Shown here in pieces: positions 54,764-62,646 of a DNA stretch of 64,000 bases. This stretch comes from Peptostreptococcus porci. Lineage in GTDB: Bacteria; Bacillota; Clostridia; Peptostreptococcales; Peptostreptococcaceae. Position 1 is the stretch's first letter. Each line of letters opens with the position of its first letter. The stretch spans positions 62,001-126,000 of the forward strand of contig NZ_VUNE01000003.1 in NCBI RefSeq assembly GCF_009695815.1, read 5' to 3'. The notes under the pieces were generated by a model that did not search any database, was not told where the DNA came from, and was given only the letters and a program-made list of their open reading frames with translations. Both the position numbers and the translations under genes were made by a program.

Positions 54764-55678
54764 CTATATTAATTTCTGAAATTTTTCGGCTAATTCTTTT
54801 AAATCCCAAACTGGAAACACTATGTAAGTGATTCTCGACAATATTGGATTTTTACTCATATCAATCTTATTATTGTCATAATTTCTATATCTATCTTCAA
54901 TTATTTTTTTTATATTATTTCTAATAGTATTCTCATCGATTTTATCAATTATGGATAATTCATTATAGGTCACTATACTCACCAGTTGAATTTCTACAGA
55001 TTTTAAAGTATTATTCAAATATTTTTCAGCAACCACATTCATTTCATCATCTAAAAAATCTTCATGTATATACAATCCAAGCTCTGATCTATGATTATTA
55101 TACGTATTCAATATACTATCTAACGCATCAGAAAAAGCTTCATTAAATTTATATTTTGATGTATATGTTTTAGCTTCTCCTAATATAATTATATTTTTAT
55201 CATTTTCTATTTTAAAATGTATTGCATCAGCACCAAATCTTTCATGATCAGAAGATGTAGCTATATTCATTTTTCTAAGTAAAGGAACTGCTTTCATGCA
55301 CTTTTGAATAAAATGATAAAGTAACAATTCTCCCATTTGACCCTGAATCAAAACATTCTCACTATTTTTATTGGCTCTGAACTTATTTTTGGCTTTTCTG
55401 CCGATATATTGCGAAGCTGCTGCTTCAGACTTTCCGTTGTTAACCAATTTTTTCTTAATTTCTTCATATTTTTCTGAACTATAAATCCAATCAACAATGG
55501 TGTCAGATAATTCTTCAACAAATTCATCTCTAAGCTCTTGCATATCTTGGTACTCTATATATGCGCCAATATGTTCTTTGTTATTTGGAATAATATCATA
55601 CTGTTGGACAACAACGCCAATCATATTGAATAAAGAATCATTTTGTATTAACCTTTTTAATATATCCTTTTCCTCCAA
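54764..55678 (-). CDS. hamA: Hachiman nuclease-like HamA (DUF1837)
   Basis: 304 residues. PD-(D/E)xK-type residues in order: Glu117 (QGQMGELLL), Asp151 (ERFGADAIHF) and Glu168-x-Lys170 (ILGEAKTY), as in DUF1837/HamA. HamA cuts DNA when released from the HamB complex (established for the family). An ATG at 55687 abuts GGAGG directly and cannot be used; the TTG at 55678 is nine bases from it and is the probable start. Followed at once by hamB. Two tiny ORFs and an AlbA_2 regulator lie immediately upstream on the same strand. Confidence 0.85.
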   Translation of the reverse strand: MEEKDILKRLIQNDSLFNMIGVVVQQYDIIPNNKEHIGAYIEYQDMQELRDEFVEELSDTIVDWIYSSEKYEEIKKKLVNNGKSEAAASQYIGRKAKNKFRANKNSENVLIQGQMGELLLYHFIQKCMKAVPLLRKMNIATSSDHERFGADAIHFKIENDKNIIILGEAKTYTSKYKFNEAFSDALDSILNTYNNHRSELGLYIHEDFLDDEMNVVAEKYLNNTLKSVEIQLVSIVTYNELSIIDKIDENTIRNNIKKIIEDRYRNYDNNKIDMSKNPILSRITYIVFPVWDLKELAEKFQKLI

Positions 55679-55711
55679 AATTAACATCCTCCTTTAATGG
55701 TGCACAAAAAT

Positions 55712-55864
55712 TTATACTTTATACTCCCCAGTAGCCTCTTTTATCATCCCAGCATGCCAATCTACAGTCTCTAGTGGCATTTCATGGCATTTGTCAAACA
55801 CTTCATATAGATACTTGTATTTGACCTTGTTTTTAATTATCTTCTTAAGCGAATCTGCGTCCAT
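55712..55864 (-). CDS. Possible 50-residue protein upstream of hamA
   Basis: ATG at 55864 overlaps the stop of the preceding tiny ORF (TAATG). Product begins MDADSLKKIIKNKVKYKYLY, later MPLETVDWHAGMIKEATGEY. It reads like a genuine, compact protein of mobile-element type, but I cannot name it. It ends 33 bases before the hamA TTG. Either a small Hachiman-linked gene or a remnant of an older gene. Confidence 0.45.
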   Translation of the reverse strand: MDADSLKKIIKNKVKYKYLYEVFDKCHEMPLETVDWHAGMIKEATGEYKV

Positions 55865-55944
55865 TATACAATCTTCATTCCTGTGATAGTTTCTTCATCG
55901 CTAGCATATAGCATTATCTTTCTATATCTTAAATCTGAAATCAC
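55864..55944 (-). CDS. Possible 26-residue ORF after the AlbA_2 gene
   Basis: GTG five bases after the AlbA_2 stop, AGGTGAG just before it; product MISDLRYRKIMLYASDEE and a short tail. Its stop overlaps the start of the 50-residue ORF, so the chain AlbA_2, this ORF and the next could be coupled. Very short; may be chance. Confidence 0.3.
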   Translation of the reverse strand: MISDLRYRKIMLYASDEETITGMKIV

Positions 55945-55948
55945 ATTC

Positions 55949-57292
55949 TCACCTAACCACAATCCAATTTCCATCACGCTTTGAGCCAATTCTTTCTATC
56001 ATCTTCTTTTCTTGCAAAGATTTAAATGTTCTTTCGATGGTTCTCTTCGTTACTCCTACCTTTTCTGCCAACTCAGTTGATGTTATGCTCGGATTTTCTA
56101 CCAAAAGCTCTATAACTTTTTTTTCTGTTTTATTCAAACCGACATTCAAACCAACATTCAAACCGACATTCAAACCGACATTTTTATTGTCTATTTGGTC
56201 AATTACTTCTTTTTCAAAAGGAATAGTGCACCTAATATAATTGCTTTGAATTTCAAAAACTTCTTTTCCGTATTTTTCTACAATTGTTGGAATACCATGT
56301 CCTGTGTGCTCGGTCAGTCCCATATTTAAAAAGATTCTCATCAATGTGGCATTTCTAGGTTTACTTATTCCATCAAAAAATTCCTCTTTTGTCATTCCAC
56401 TAGGAAGACCACCATGAGAAAGGATCTCCAGTCTGTCATGAAACATTGAAATCTGAGGTTCTGTAATTGTCCAGTCGTTGTGAACTAAAGCATTAAGAAT
56501 TGCCTCATTAACACAGTCAAAATCAAATAAATAAGTATCTTTTCTTGGTCTAACCGTCGTATCAGAAATACAAATATTCTCTGCTTGCAACCTGTTTTTT
56601 ATTTTCCCATAAGTCGTTAAAATACAGCCATAACCGTAATCACTTCGTTCAGAGATTGATGCCTTATTTTTCCCTTTAAATTTTGCAAAAATAAATGGAA
56701 TATTATTTCTATCCGATAATAATTCTGCCAATAAATTATATTCTCCCGCTTCATTTTTTAAATTTAAATTTATTTCAAAAGATTTATCTTCTAAATGGTA
56801 TCCTTTTTCAGAATAATATATCTTAAGCTCTCTAAATGATAAATTCGATGAATTTGCTCTCTTCTTAAGCATATATTCATTATCAATAAACTTTTTCTCA
56901 TATCTAATTTTGATCTGGTCAGAGGTCATCTCTTTGCATGTTGTACCTATTCTTATGGTACATCCGGCAGAAGAAAATCCATATTTTTTTTGACAATAAA
57001 TATGATTTCGGCCTTTATTTATATAAATTGCGATGATTGTTTTGCCTTCATCAAATTTAAGCTCTGAGTTAATTTCATCTTGAGGATTCGGTTCAATTTG
57101 ACTCGTTATGATATCGGATATTTTTCTAAGAACTTCATCAATTTTGCTCACACCAATTATAGTTCCATTATCTTTTACACCGATAAGAATTGTTCCACCA
57201 CTACTATTTAGGAAAGATACTATTTCTTTTGCAATTGTATCTGTATATTTTTCTTTTAACTCTAATGTCTCTGATTCAATAAATTTGTTCAT
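55949..57292 (-). CDS. AlbA_2 / HATPase-domain transcriptional regulator with VGLN repeats
   Basis: 447 residues. N-terminal AlbA_2 (Schlafen-like) domain (SGGTILIGVKDNGTIIG), a degenerate GHKL ATPase domain (NEAILNALVHNDW, GLTEHTGHGIP) and a C-terminal winged helix (TSTELAEKVGVTKRTIERTF). Between them NVGLN is repeated five times by 12-base DNA repeats. ATG behind GAAGGAGG. First gene of a tight series leading into hamA-hamB, so it may control Hachiman; a relic copy lies at 49.6-49.8 kb. Confidence 0.85.
   Translation of the reverse strand: MNKFIESETLELKEKYTDTIAKEIVSFLNSSGGTILIGVKDNGTIIGVSKIDEVLRKISDIITSQIEPNPQDEINSELKFDEGKTIIAIYINKGRNHIYCQKKYGFSSAGCTIRIGTTCKEMTSDQIKIRYEKKFIDNEYMLKKRANSSNLSFRELKIYYSEKGYHLEDKSFEINLNLKNEAGEYNLLAELLSDRNNIPFIFAKFKGKNKASISERSDYGYGCILTTYGKIKNRLQAENICISDTTVRPRKDTYLFDFDCVNEAILNALVHNDWTITEPQISMFHDRLEILSHGGLPSGMTKEEFFDGISKPRNATLMRIFLNMGLTEHTGHGIPTIVEKYGKEVFEIQSNYIRCTIPFEKEVIDQIDNKNVGLNVGLNVGLNVGLNKTEKKVIELLVENPSITSTELAEKVGVTKRTIERTFKSLQEKKMIERIGSKRDGNWIVVR
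56143..56191 (-). repeat. 12-bp coding repeat AATGTCGGTTTG (VGLN)
   Basis: Five near-identical 12-base units in frame. The promoter-side end, complement of AAACCGACATTTTTATTGTC (56172-56191), recurs with one T fewer in the gene's own promoter region (57349-57367). Confidence 0.85.
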
Positions 57293-57316
57293 TGCAATCC
57301 TCCTTCAATGTAATAT

Positions 57317-57367
57317 ATTATATCATATTTTAGACATTTACGAAATATAAACCGACATTTTATTGTC
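57317..57367 (-). promoter_or_regulatory. Promoter region of the AlbA_2 regulator with a repeat-like element
   Basis: TGATATAAT (57317-57325) is an extended -10; there is no consensus -35. The element AAACCGACATTTTATTGTC (57349-57367) about 25 bases upstream matches the gene's own coding repeat and, with changes, the relic at 49805-49825. Candidate autoregulatory site. Confidence 0.55.
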
Positions 57368-57436
57368 GCATTCGTATTTAATTTCTCATAAAGAAAGGGT
57401 AAGCACATTTTCTGATACTTAACCTCTCAGTGTTTT

Positions 57437-57859
57437 TTAGAATTTATCTTCTAAAATCTTTCTTAGCTTTTCTAAAATTCTATCCCTCCTTTTCCCGATT
57501 GCCTGATGCGTGACTTTCTCTTTTTCTCCAATAGACCTAAGACTTTCTTCTTTGTAGAATATGGCTTCCATTAGCTCTCTTTCTTCTTTTGTCAGTGTAG
57601 CTAATGCCTTGTTTAATTCTTCAATTTGCATTTTTACTTCTACAATTTTTTCTAAGTCTATTCTTTCATCTATGATGTTATCTACAAAGTGCCCATCATA
57701 ATCTAATGCTGAAAATGGAATAACACCATATTTCCAATCCTTTCTCTGAAGATATTTTTCATGCTCTGTTATCTTCCAATAGGCTTTGTAAACTTCTTCA
57801 CTTACAAGTACGGCTTTCCCTCTAACATAAATGAAATATTCTCTTTTATCTTTATCCAT
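57437..57859 (-). CDS. Sigma-70-family sigma factor of mobile-element type
   Basis: 140 residues. N-terminal YFIYVRGKAVLVSEEVYKAY and KREYF opening, then a region-4 helix-turn-helix (ALATLTKEERELMEAIFYK, SIGEKEKVTHQAIGKRRDRI). This is the short sigma-like protein common in Tn916-type conjugative elements and their relatives, where it drives element genes. GGAGG eight bases before the ATG. No integrase or excisionase is in the window. Confidence 0.85.
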   Translation of the reverse strand: MDKDKREYFIYVRGKAVLVSEEVYKAYWKITEHEKYLQRKDWKYGVIPFSALDYDGHFVDNIIDERIDLEKIVEVKMQIEELNKALATLTKEERELMEAIFYKEESLRSIGEKEKVTHQAIGKRRDRILEKLRKILEDKF

Positions 57860-57904
57860 TGTATATTCCTCCTTTTTATGCTCTCTGTTTTCGCTTTTTG
57901 AGAA

Positions 57905-57946
57905 TAAAAAAGGAGGACTTCTACACTTTGGCGAAAAAAGTCCTCT
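57905..57946 (-). terminator. Terminator of cassette 2
   Basis: GAGGACTT / AAGTCCTC stem (57913-57920 / 57938-57945) followed by a U run on the minus strand. The rest of 57950-58127 is AT-rich without a gene; TTGACC and TATAAT near 57978-57997 are only 14 bases apart. Confidence 0.85.
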
Positions 57947-58127
57947 TTGCTTAAAAACTACTGATTTATTATATTGACCATTTGGATGTTTATTATAATG
58001 AAATATTGCTATACAAAAGCAACGCCAATTATAAAAAAGGATAACTATATCGTTTTATAAAAATATAAACTATAAATTTTGACATTATTACCCCTCCATT
58101 ACCTTTCCCTCTCCAGCAACTTTATTA

Positions 58128-58712
58128 TTAAATCACTCCTGCCTTTTCAAAATGTTTTTTAAGTATCCTTGTTGCAACAAATGCTCCTATGCAAGCAAGA
58201 ACAAAAGTTATCAAACCAAATCCTACTGCCCACGACACTTTGAAGTAAGATAATGCTTCATTTATTTGTGCTTCACTCATTTTCCATTTTGATGCCCTTT
58301 CCACAAAAGAAGCTGTTCCGAATAAAATCACAGGAATTACTGTCCCTAAAAAATCTGCTAATGCAAATGTCCCATATCCAATAATCATTCGTCCCTTGCT
58401 CTCATAATTTCCTATAATCAAATCACATATAATTCCACCGATTACAGCAAATACTGCATGAGGCAAATGTCCTCCTGACAATGCAATTAAACCAAGAAGC
58501 GTTCCTGATATTGTAAATACGCCCTTCTTTTTAACTTTCACAGCCATAAGAATATAAACGGTAGCAGCCACCATAAAGCTAACTCCTGAAGCAATAAATC
58601 CTCCTATAACTGTTGTTGCCATAGCAAATGCTATTGCCATGTATATGACAATTCCAATTGCGTTAAAAATTCCGATTGTAATAAAATCACGACCATTTAA
58701 TTTGTTTTTCAT
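58128..58712 (-). CDS. ECF transporter S component, MptD/Trep_Strep family (cassette 2)
   Basis: 194 residues, same length as the S component of cassette 1, five to six membrane segments, ending ILKKHFEKAGVI. The middle differs strongly from cassette 1 (GGHLPHAVFAVIGG versus GHTYVPLVHAIIV), so the ligands may differ. Last gene of cassette 2, before a terminator. Confidence 0.87.
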   Translation of the reverse strand: MKNKLNGRDFITIGIFNAIGIVIYMAIAFAMATTVIGGFIASGVSFMVAATVYILMAVKVKKKGVFTISGTLLGLIALSGGHLPHAVFAVIGGIICDLIIGNYESKGRMIIGYGTFALADFLGTVIPVILFGTASFVERASKWKMSEAQINEALSYFKVSWAVGFGLITFVLACIGAFVATRILKKHFEKAGVI

Positions 58713-58722
58713 AAAAGTCCTC

Positions 58723-59427
58723 CTAATAAATTTTCTGTATTACTATCACAAGAGCAATCATCAAAGCTCCTAATAGTACAATAATTAAGTCTGTTTTTCT
58801 AAACCGCAATTCTGTTAATGTTACCCTCTTCTCGTCACTATCAAGTCCTCTAATGAGTGCCGAAGCTGACAGTTCATCTGAAATCTTAATCATTCTCATT
58901 AAAAGCGGAACAAGCGTATATTCCATATATTTAATTGGATATAGCAACGGGAAAAATCTGCTTGTTACGATTCCTCGAAGCTTCATATTCTCTTTTAATG
59001 CCTTGAGTTCTATTTTTATAGTTGGTACAAACCTAAGCAAAACACTAAAAGGTATACCAATGCTTCTTGGTACTTTCATTCTATTTAATGCTTCAAGCAT
59101 TTCACTTACACTTGTAGTCTTTGTTATATATCCACCAAACATAGCAATTAAGGTCATTCTTGATGCAAAGTAAATAAACATATATATTGCAAATACGATG
59201 TTTGCTTCACAAAACTTTCCAAGCCCTAACTCTATGCAGTATAAAAGCACAAAAAACAAAATAAAGCGTAATGCTCTTTTCCACATACTGCTGAATACAT
59301 ACAGAAAAAAGGCAAAGACAATCAGTCCGAAAAGTAGAATCGTATCGCTTATAAAAAAACTGGTAAATCCAACAATTGGAAGTAGAGTAAGTTTTATTCT
59401 CGGATCGACTGTTTTTCTATCTATCAA
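58723..59427 (-). CDS. ECF transporter T component (cassette 2)
   Basis: 234 residues, about five membrane segments. Coupling motifs MKLRGIVTS and SASALIRGLD, the CbiQ/EcfT pattern. It overlaps the ATPase gene by 11 bases and precedes the S gene by 10. Confidence 0.9.
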   Translation of the reverse strand: MIDRKTVDPRIKLTLLPIVGFTSFFISDTILLFGLIVFAFFLYVFSSMWKRALRFILFFVLLYCIELGLGKFCEANIVFAIYMFIYFASRMTLIAMFGGYITKTTSVSEMLEALNRMKVPRSIGIPFSVLLRFVPTIKIELKALKENMKLRGIVTSRFFPLLYPIKYMEYTLVPLLMRMIKISDELSASALIRGLDSDEKRVTLTELRFRKTDLIIVLLGALMIALVIVIQKIY

Positions 59428-60934
59428 ACTCTCTACCTCCTCTCATCTTGTCTAATATGAGAAATTTATTACTTTCACTCATATTCAAAACTTTTTCTAT
59501 TTTTCCATCTTCCATTACCCAGAGCTTGCTCACTGTGTTTGCTAAAAACTCAAAATCATGACTTATCACCAAAACTGTTGTCCCATTTTTTAATTGTTCT
59601 TCAATCAATTTTGCCACTGAAAGCATTGAGTCTTTATCACAACCTGATGTTGGTTCATCATAGATAAAAACTTTTGCCCGTTTCATCATGCCACAAGCTA
59701 TTGTCAGTCTTTGTTTTTCTCCTCTTGATAAAGCAAACGGATGTTTATCAATGTATTTATATAAGCCAAGTACATTCAAAATAGACTTTGCCTTTTGGGT
59801 ATTTTCTTTTTTATCTTTATTTGAAATACCAAGTAACATTTCATCAAGTACACTTTCCGAAAATAACTGATAGTCTGAATCTTGAAATACAAAATATGAC
59901 ATATCCATTAAATCTTTATGATTAAGCGACTTATCTTTTCCCGCCCATATTGTTCCCTCTTTTATCTTCTCAAGTCCTGAAATTACCCTTGCAAAGGTAG
60001 TTTTCCCAGTACCATTTAACCCAATAAGACCAATGGCTTTTCCGCACTCCATATTGAAATCAAGATGATTTAAGATGTACTCGTTTTGCTTATTTTCAAC
60101 CTTAGTTGCACTTGGGTAACAAAATTTCAAGCCTTTCCCAATGATACTTTCATCATTTAATTGATATAAATCTTTCTTCTCACTTATCCTGTATTCTTCT
60201 AATTCAAGAGTTCTTAGTCCATTATCAGCCCAAAACGCCCCTTCAAGATGGATAACTTCTTCCCGACTCAAGTCCTGTACAATTTCTCCATCTTTCACCA
60301 AAAGAAAACGGTCAAATAAAGATTTTACATAGTACAAACGATGTTCTATTAGAACAACAGTTGTTCCTTTTTTCTTTAATTTTTCCAAAATTAAAAATAG
60401 GTCAAATGTTGCTTTCATATCCAAATTGGCTGAAGGCTCATCTAAAATTAAAACTTTCGGATTCATCGCATAGATACTTGCAATAGCTATCTTTTGTTTC
60501 TGCCCGCTTGATAATTCAAAAACAGATTTTCCTTTCAGTTCCTCAATATCCAACTCCACATATACTTCTTCTACTCTCTGTTTGATTTCATCTCTTGATT
60601 TGCAGATAGTTTGAAGCCCAAAAGCTATTTCTTCATCTGTCGTTGTCGTGAAAAACTGACTTCTTGGATCTTGAAATACAGTCCCTACAATATGCCCTAC
60701 TTCATGAAGTAATAATTTTCTTATATCTTTTCCGGACGCAAAGGCTTCTCCTTGCATTTTGCCTTTGTAATAATGTGGAATAAGACCATTCATTACACTT
60801 CCAAGAGTGCTTTTACCACTTCCACTTTTCCCTGAAATTAAAACAAATTCACCTTTTTTAATTTCAAGATTGATATTTTTTAAAGCAGTTCGCCCATCTT
60901 CCCATTCATAAGAAACATCTTTTAACAAAATCAT
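59417..60934 (-). CDS. ECF transporter double ATPase (cassette 2)
   Basis: 505 residues, two ABC domains. Domain 1: GKSGSGKST, ELSSGQKQK (a variant signature with Ser-Ser), ILDEPSANLD. Domain 2: GLNGTGKTT, ALSRGEKQR (Gly-to-Arg in the signature), IYDEPTSGCD. The relaxed signatures differ from cassette 1. It follows the ABC pair by 2 bases. Confidence 0.92.
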   Translation of the reverse strand: MILLKDVSYEWEDGRTALKNINLEIKKGEFVLISGKSGSGKSTLGSVMNGLIPHYYKGKMQGEAFASGKDIRKLLLHEVGHIVGTVFQDPRSQFFTTTTDEEIAFGLQTICKSRDEIKQRVEEVYVELDIEELKGKSVFELSSGQKQKIAIASIYAMNPKVLILDEPSANLDMKATFDLFLILEKLKKKGTTVVLIEHRLYYVKSLFDRFLLVKDGEIVQDLSREEVIHLEGAFWADNGLRTLELEEYRISEKKDLYQLNDESIIGKGLKFCYPSATKVENKQNEYILNHLDFNMECGKAIGLIGLNGTGKTTFARVISGLEKIKEGTIWAGKDKSLNHKDLMDMSYFVFQDSDYQLFSESVLDEMLLGISNKDKKENTQKAKSILNVLGLYKYIDKHPFALSRGEKQRLTIACGMMKRAKVFIYDEPTSGCDKDSMLSVAKLIEEQLKNGTTVLVISHDFEFLANTVSKLWVMEDGKIEKVLNMSESNKFLILDKMRGGREFDR

Positions 60935-60936
60935 GG

Positions 60937-62646
60937 TTACACCTCATACTGAGCTTTCCATAATTTTGTGTAGTAACCATCTTTCTCAAGAAGTTCCCCA
61001 TGCTTTCCTTTTTCAAGTAAATTTCCTTTTTGAAATACGAGAATTTGGTCTGCTTTTTGAATTGTTTTTAAATGATGCGCTACTACAAGTACAGTTCTAT
61101 TCTTTGCAAGTTCTGTGATAGCATCCTGTATTAAAGATTCATTTACCGGATCAACATTGCTTGTCATTTCATCAAGAATTAAAATTGGTGCATCCTTTAA
61201 AAAGGCTCTTGCAATAGATATTCTTTGTCTTTGACCCCCTGACAAGATTCCACCATTTTCTCCAATATCGGTTTCATAAGTATTTGGCAAGCTCATAATA
61301 AAATCATGTATTCTGGCTTTCTTTGTAGCTTCAATAATTTCTTCTTTTGTTGCACCTTTTTTGCCAACTCTAATATTTTCTTCAATCGTATTATCAAACA
61401 GTTGAACATTCTGCATGACAATACTGATACGATCCAAAAGCTCATCATAAGGAATATCTCTTATATCAATTCCACCCAGTGTAATTTTCCCTTTATGCAC
61501 ATCATAAAATCTTAAAAGCAAATTGGTTATAGTAGTCTTTCCACTACCTGATTCTCCAACTAAGGCTGTCATTGTTTTTTCAGCAATAGAAAAGCTCAAT
61601 TTTTCCATTTTAAATTCATCTTTTTCATAGGAAAAATCAATATTTTCAAAAGCTATATCATTATGTTCAGGAACAATACCATCCACCTTATCAGGGATTA
61701 CATCTGCGTATAGAATTTTTGAAAGTCTTTCGTAACTATCCATTGCCGAAACATAGTACATATAGTGTTGTTCCATTGAAGCAAAAGGCTTATAAAATTC
61801 TTTTGAAATTACTGCAAAGATAATAAAATGAAGTACATTAAGATTACCTCTTAACACAAATATCGTTCCTAAAGCTAAAAGAATCAAATAACCTATATCA
61901 AGCAAAAATCCAAATATGGATAATTGTTTTGCCTTAAATCTTGAAGCTGTTTTGCTTGTTTCTCCAAACTTTTTTGTTTTATTCATAAGCTCATTATCCA
62001 AGCTCTTATTGTTTGAAAAACTCTTTAGTACAGGTATTCCTCTAACATATTCAACAAATAAGCTAACCATATCAAGAAGTGCTGAGTTGTTTTGATTTTC
62101 AATTCTTTCAGATTGCTTAATTGTTAGATATAGAAAGATAAGTGCAATCGGAACAGATACAGCCATAATAATAGAAAGTTTGAAATCAATACTTGCAAGA
62201 CCAACAAATACGACTGCACCTATCAAAAAATCACCAAACATTCTCGACCACATGTGTCCTACAACAAGGGACATATTATCAACATCTTTGTGTAAAATTG
62301 TATTGATCTCTCCCAGTCTTTCATTGGTATAAAATCCCAAACTGAATTTCTTTAATTTGATAATCATGCGTTCTCTTATTTGCTGAACAATATCAAAACC
62401 TGCACTATGCTTTTTCATATCTGCGACCATATTACAAATACCTTTGAAGACTACAAGTAATCCAATCGCAATAAAATATTTATATAGGCTTGCTAAGCTC
62501 GTTCCATCAAAGATTTGGAACAGTATAGAAAATACGATAACAATCATGGCTATGGAGCTTAGTCCATAAAGAGCAAAGAATATACTTGATATAATCAAAT
62601 CTCTCTTGCCGGTTTTTGTAAGTAGTTTTAACATTTCTCTAAACAT
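60937..62646 (-). CDS. ABC half-transporter, exporter fold, second of the pair (cassette 2)
   Basis: 569 residues: membrane domain with YVRGIPVLKSF, then ATPase with GESGSGKTT, LSGGQRQR and ILDEMTSNVDPVNE. Overlaps its partner by 8 bases, exactly as in cassette 1. Confidence 0.9.
   Translation of the reverse strand: MFREMLKLLTKTGKRDLIISSIFFALYGLSSIAMIVIVFSILFQIFDGTSLASLYKYFIAIGLLVVFKGICNMVADMKKHSAGFDIVQQIRERMIIKLKKFSLGFYTNERLGEINTILHKDVDNMSLVVGHMWSRMFGDFLIGAVVFVGLASIDFKLSIIMAVSVPIALIFLYLTIKQSERIENQNNSALLDMVSLFVEYVRGIPVLKSFSNNKSLDNELMNKTKKFGETSKTASRFKAKQLSIFGFLLDIGYLILLALGTIFVLRGNLNVLHFIIFAVISKEFYKPFASMEQHYMYYVSAMDSYERLSKILYADVIPDKVDGIVPEHNDIAFENIDFSYEKDEFKMEKLSFSIAEKTMTALVGESGSGKTTITNLLLRFYDVHKGKITLGGIDIRDIPYDELLDRISIVMQNVQLFDNTIEENIRVGKKGATKEEIIEATKKARIHDFIMSLPNTYETDIGENGGILSGGQRQRISIARAFLKDAPILILDEMTSNVDPVNESLIQDAITELAKNRTVLVVAHHLKTIQKADQILVFQKGNLLEKGKHGELLEKDGYYTKLWKAQYEV

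Noticed and set aside
54764-55687. ATG at 55687 as the hamA start
   Set aside because: It directly abuts GGAGG with no spacing; the TTG three codons later is correctly spaced.
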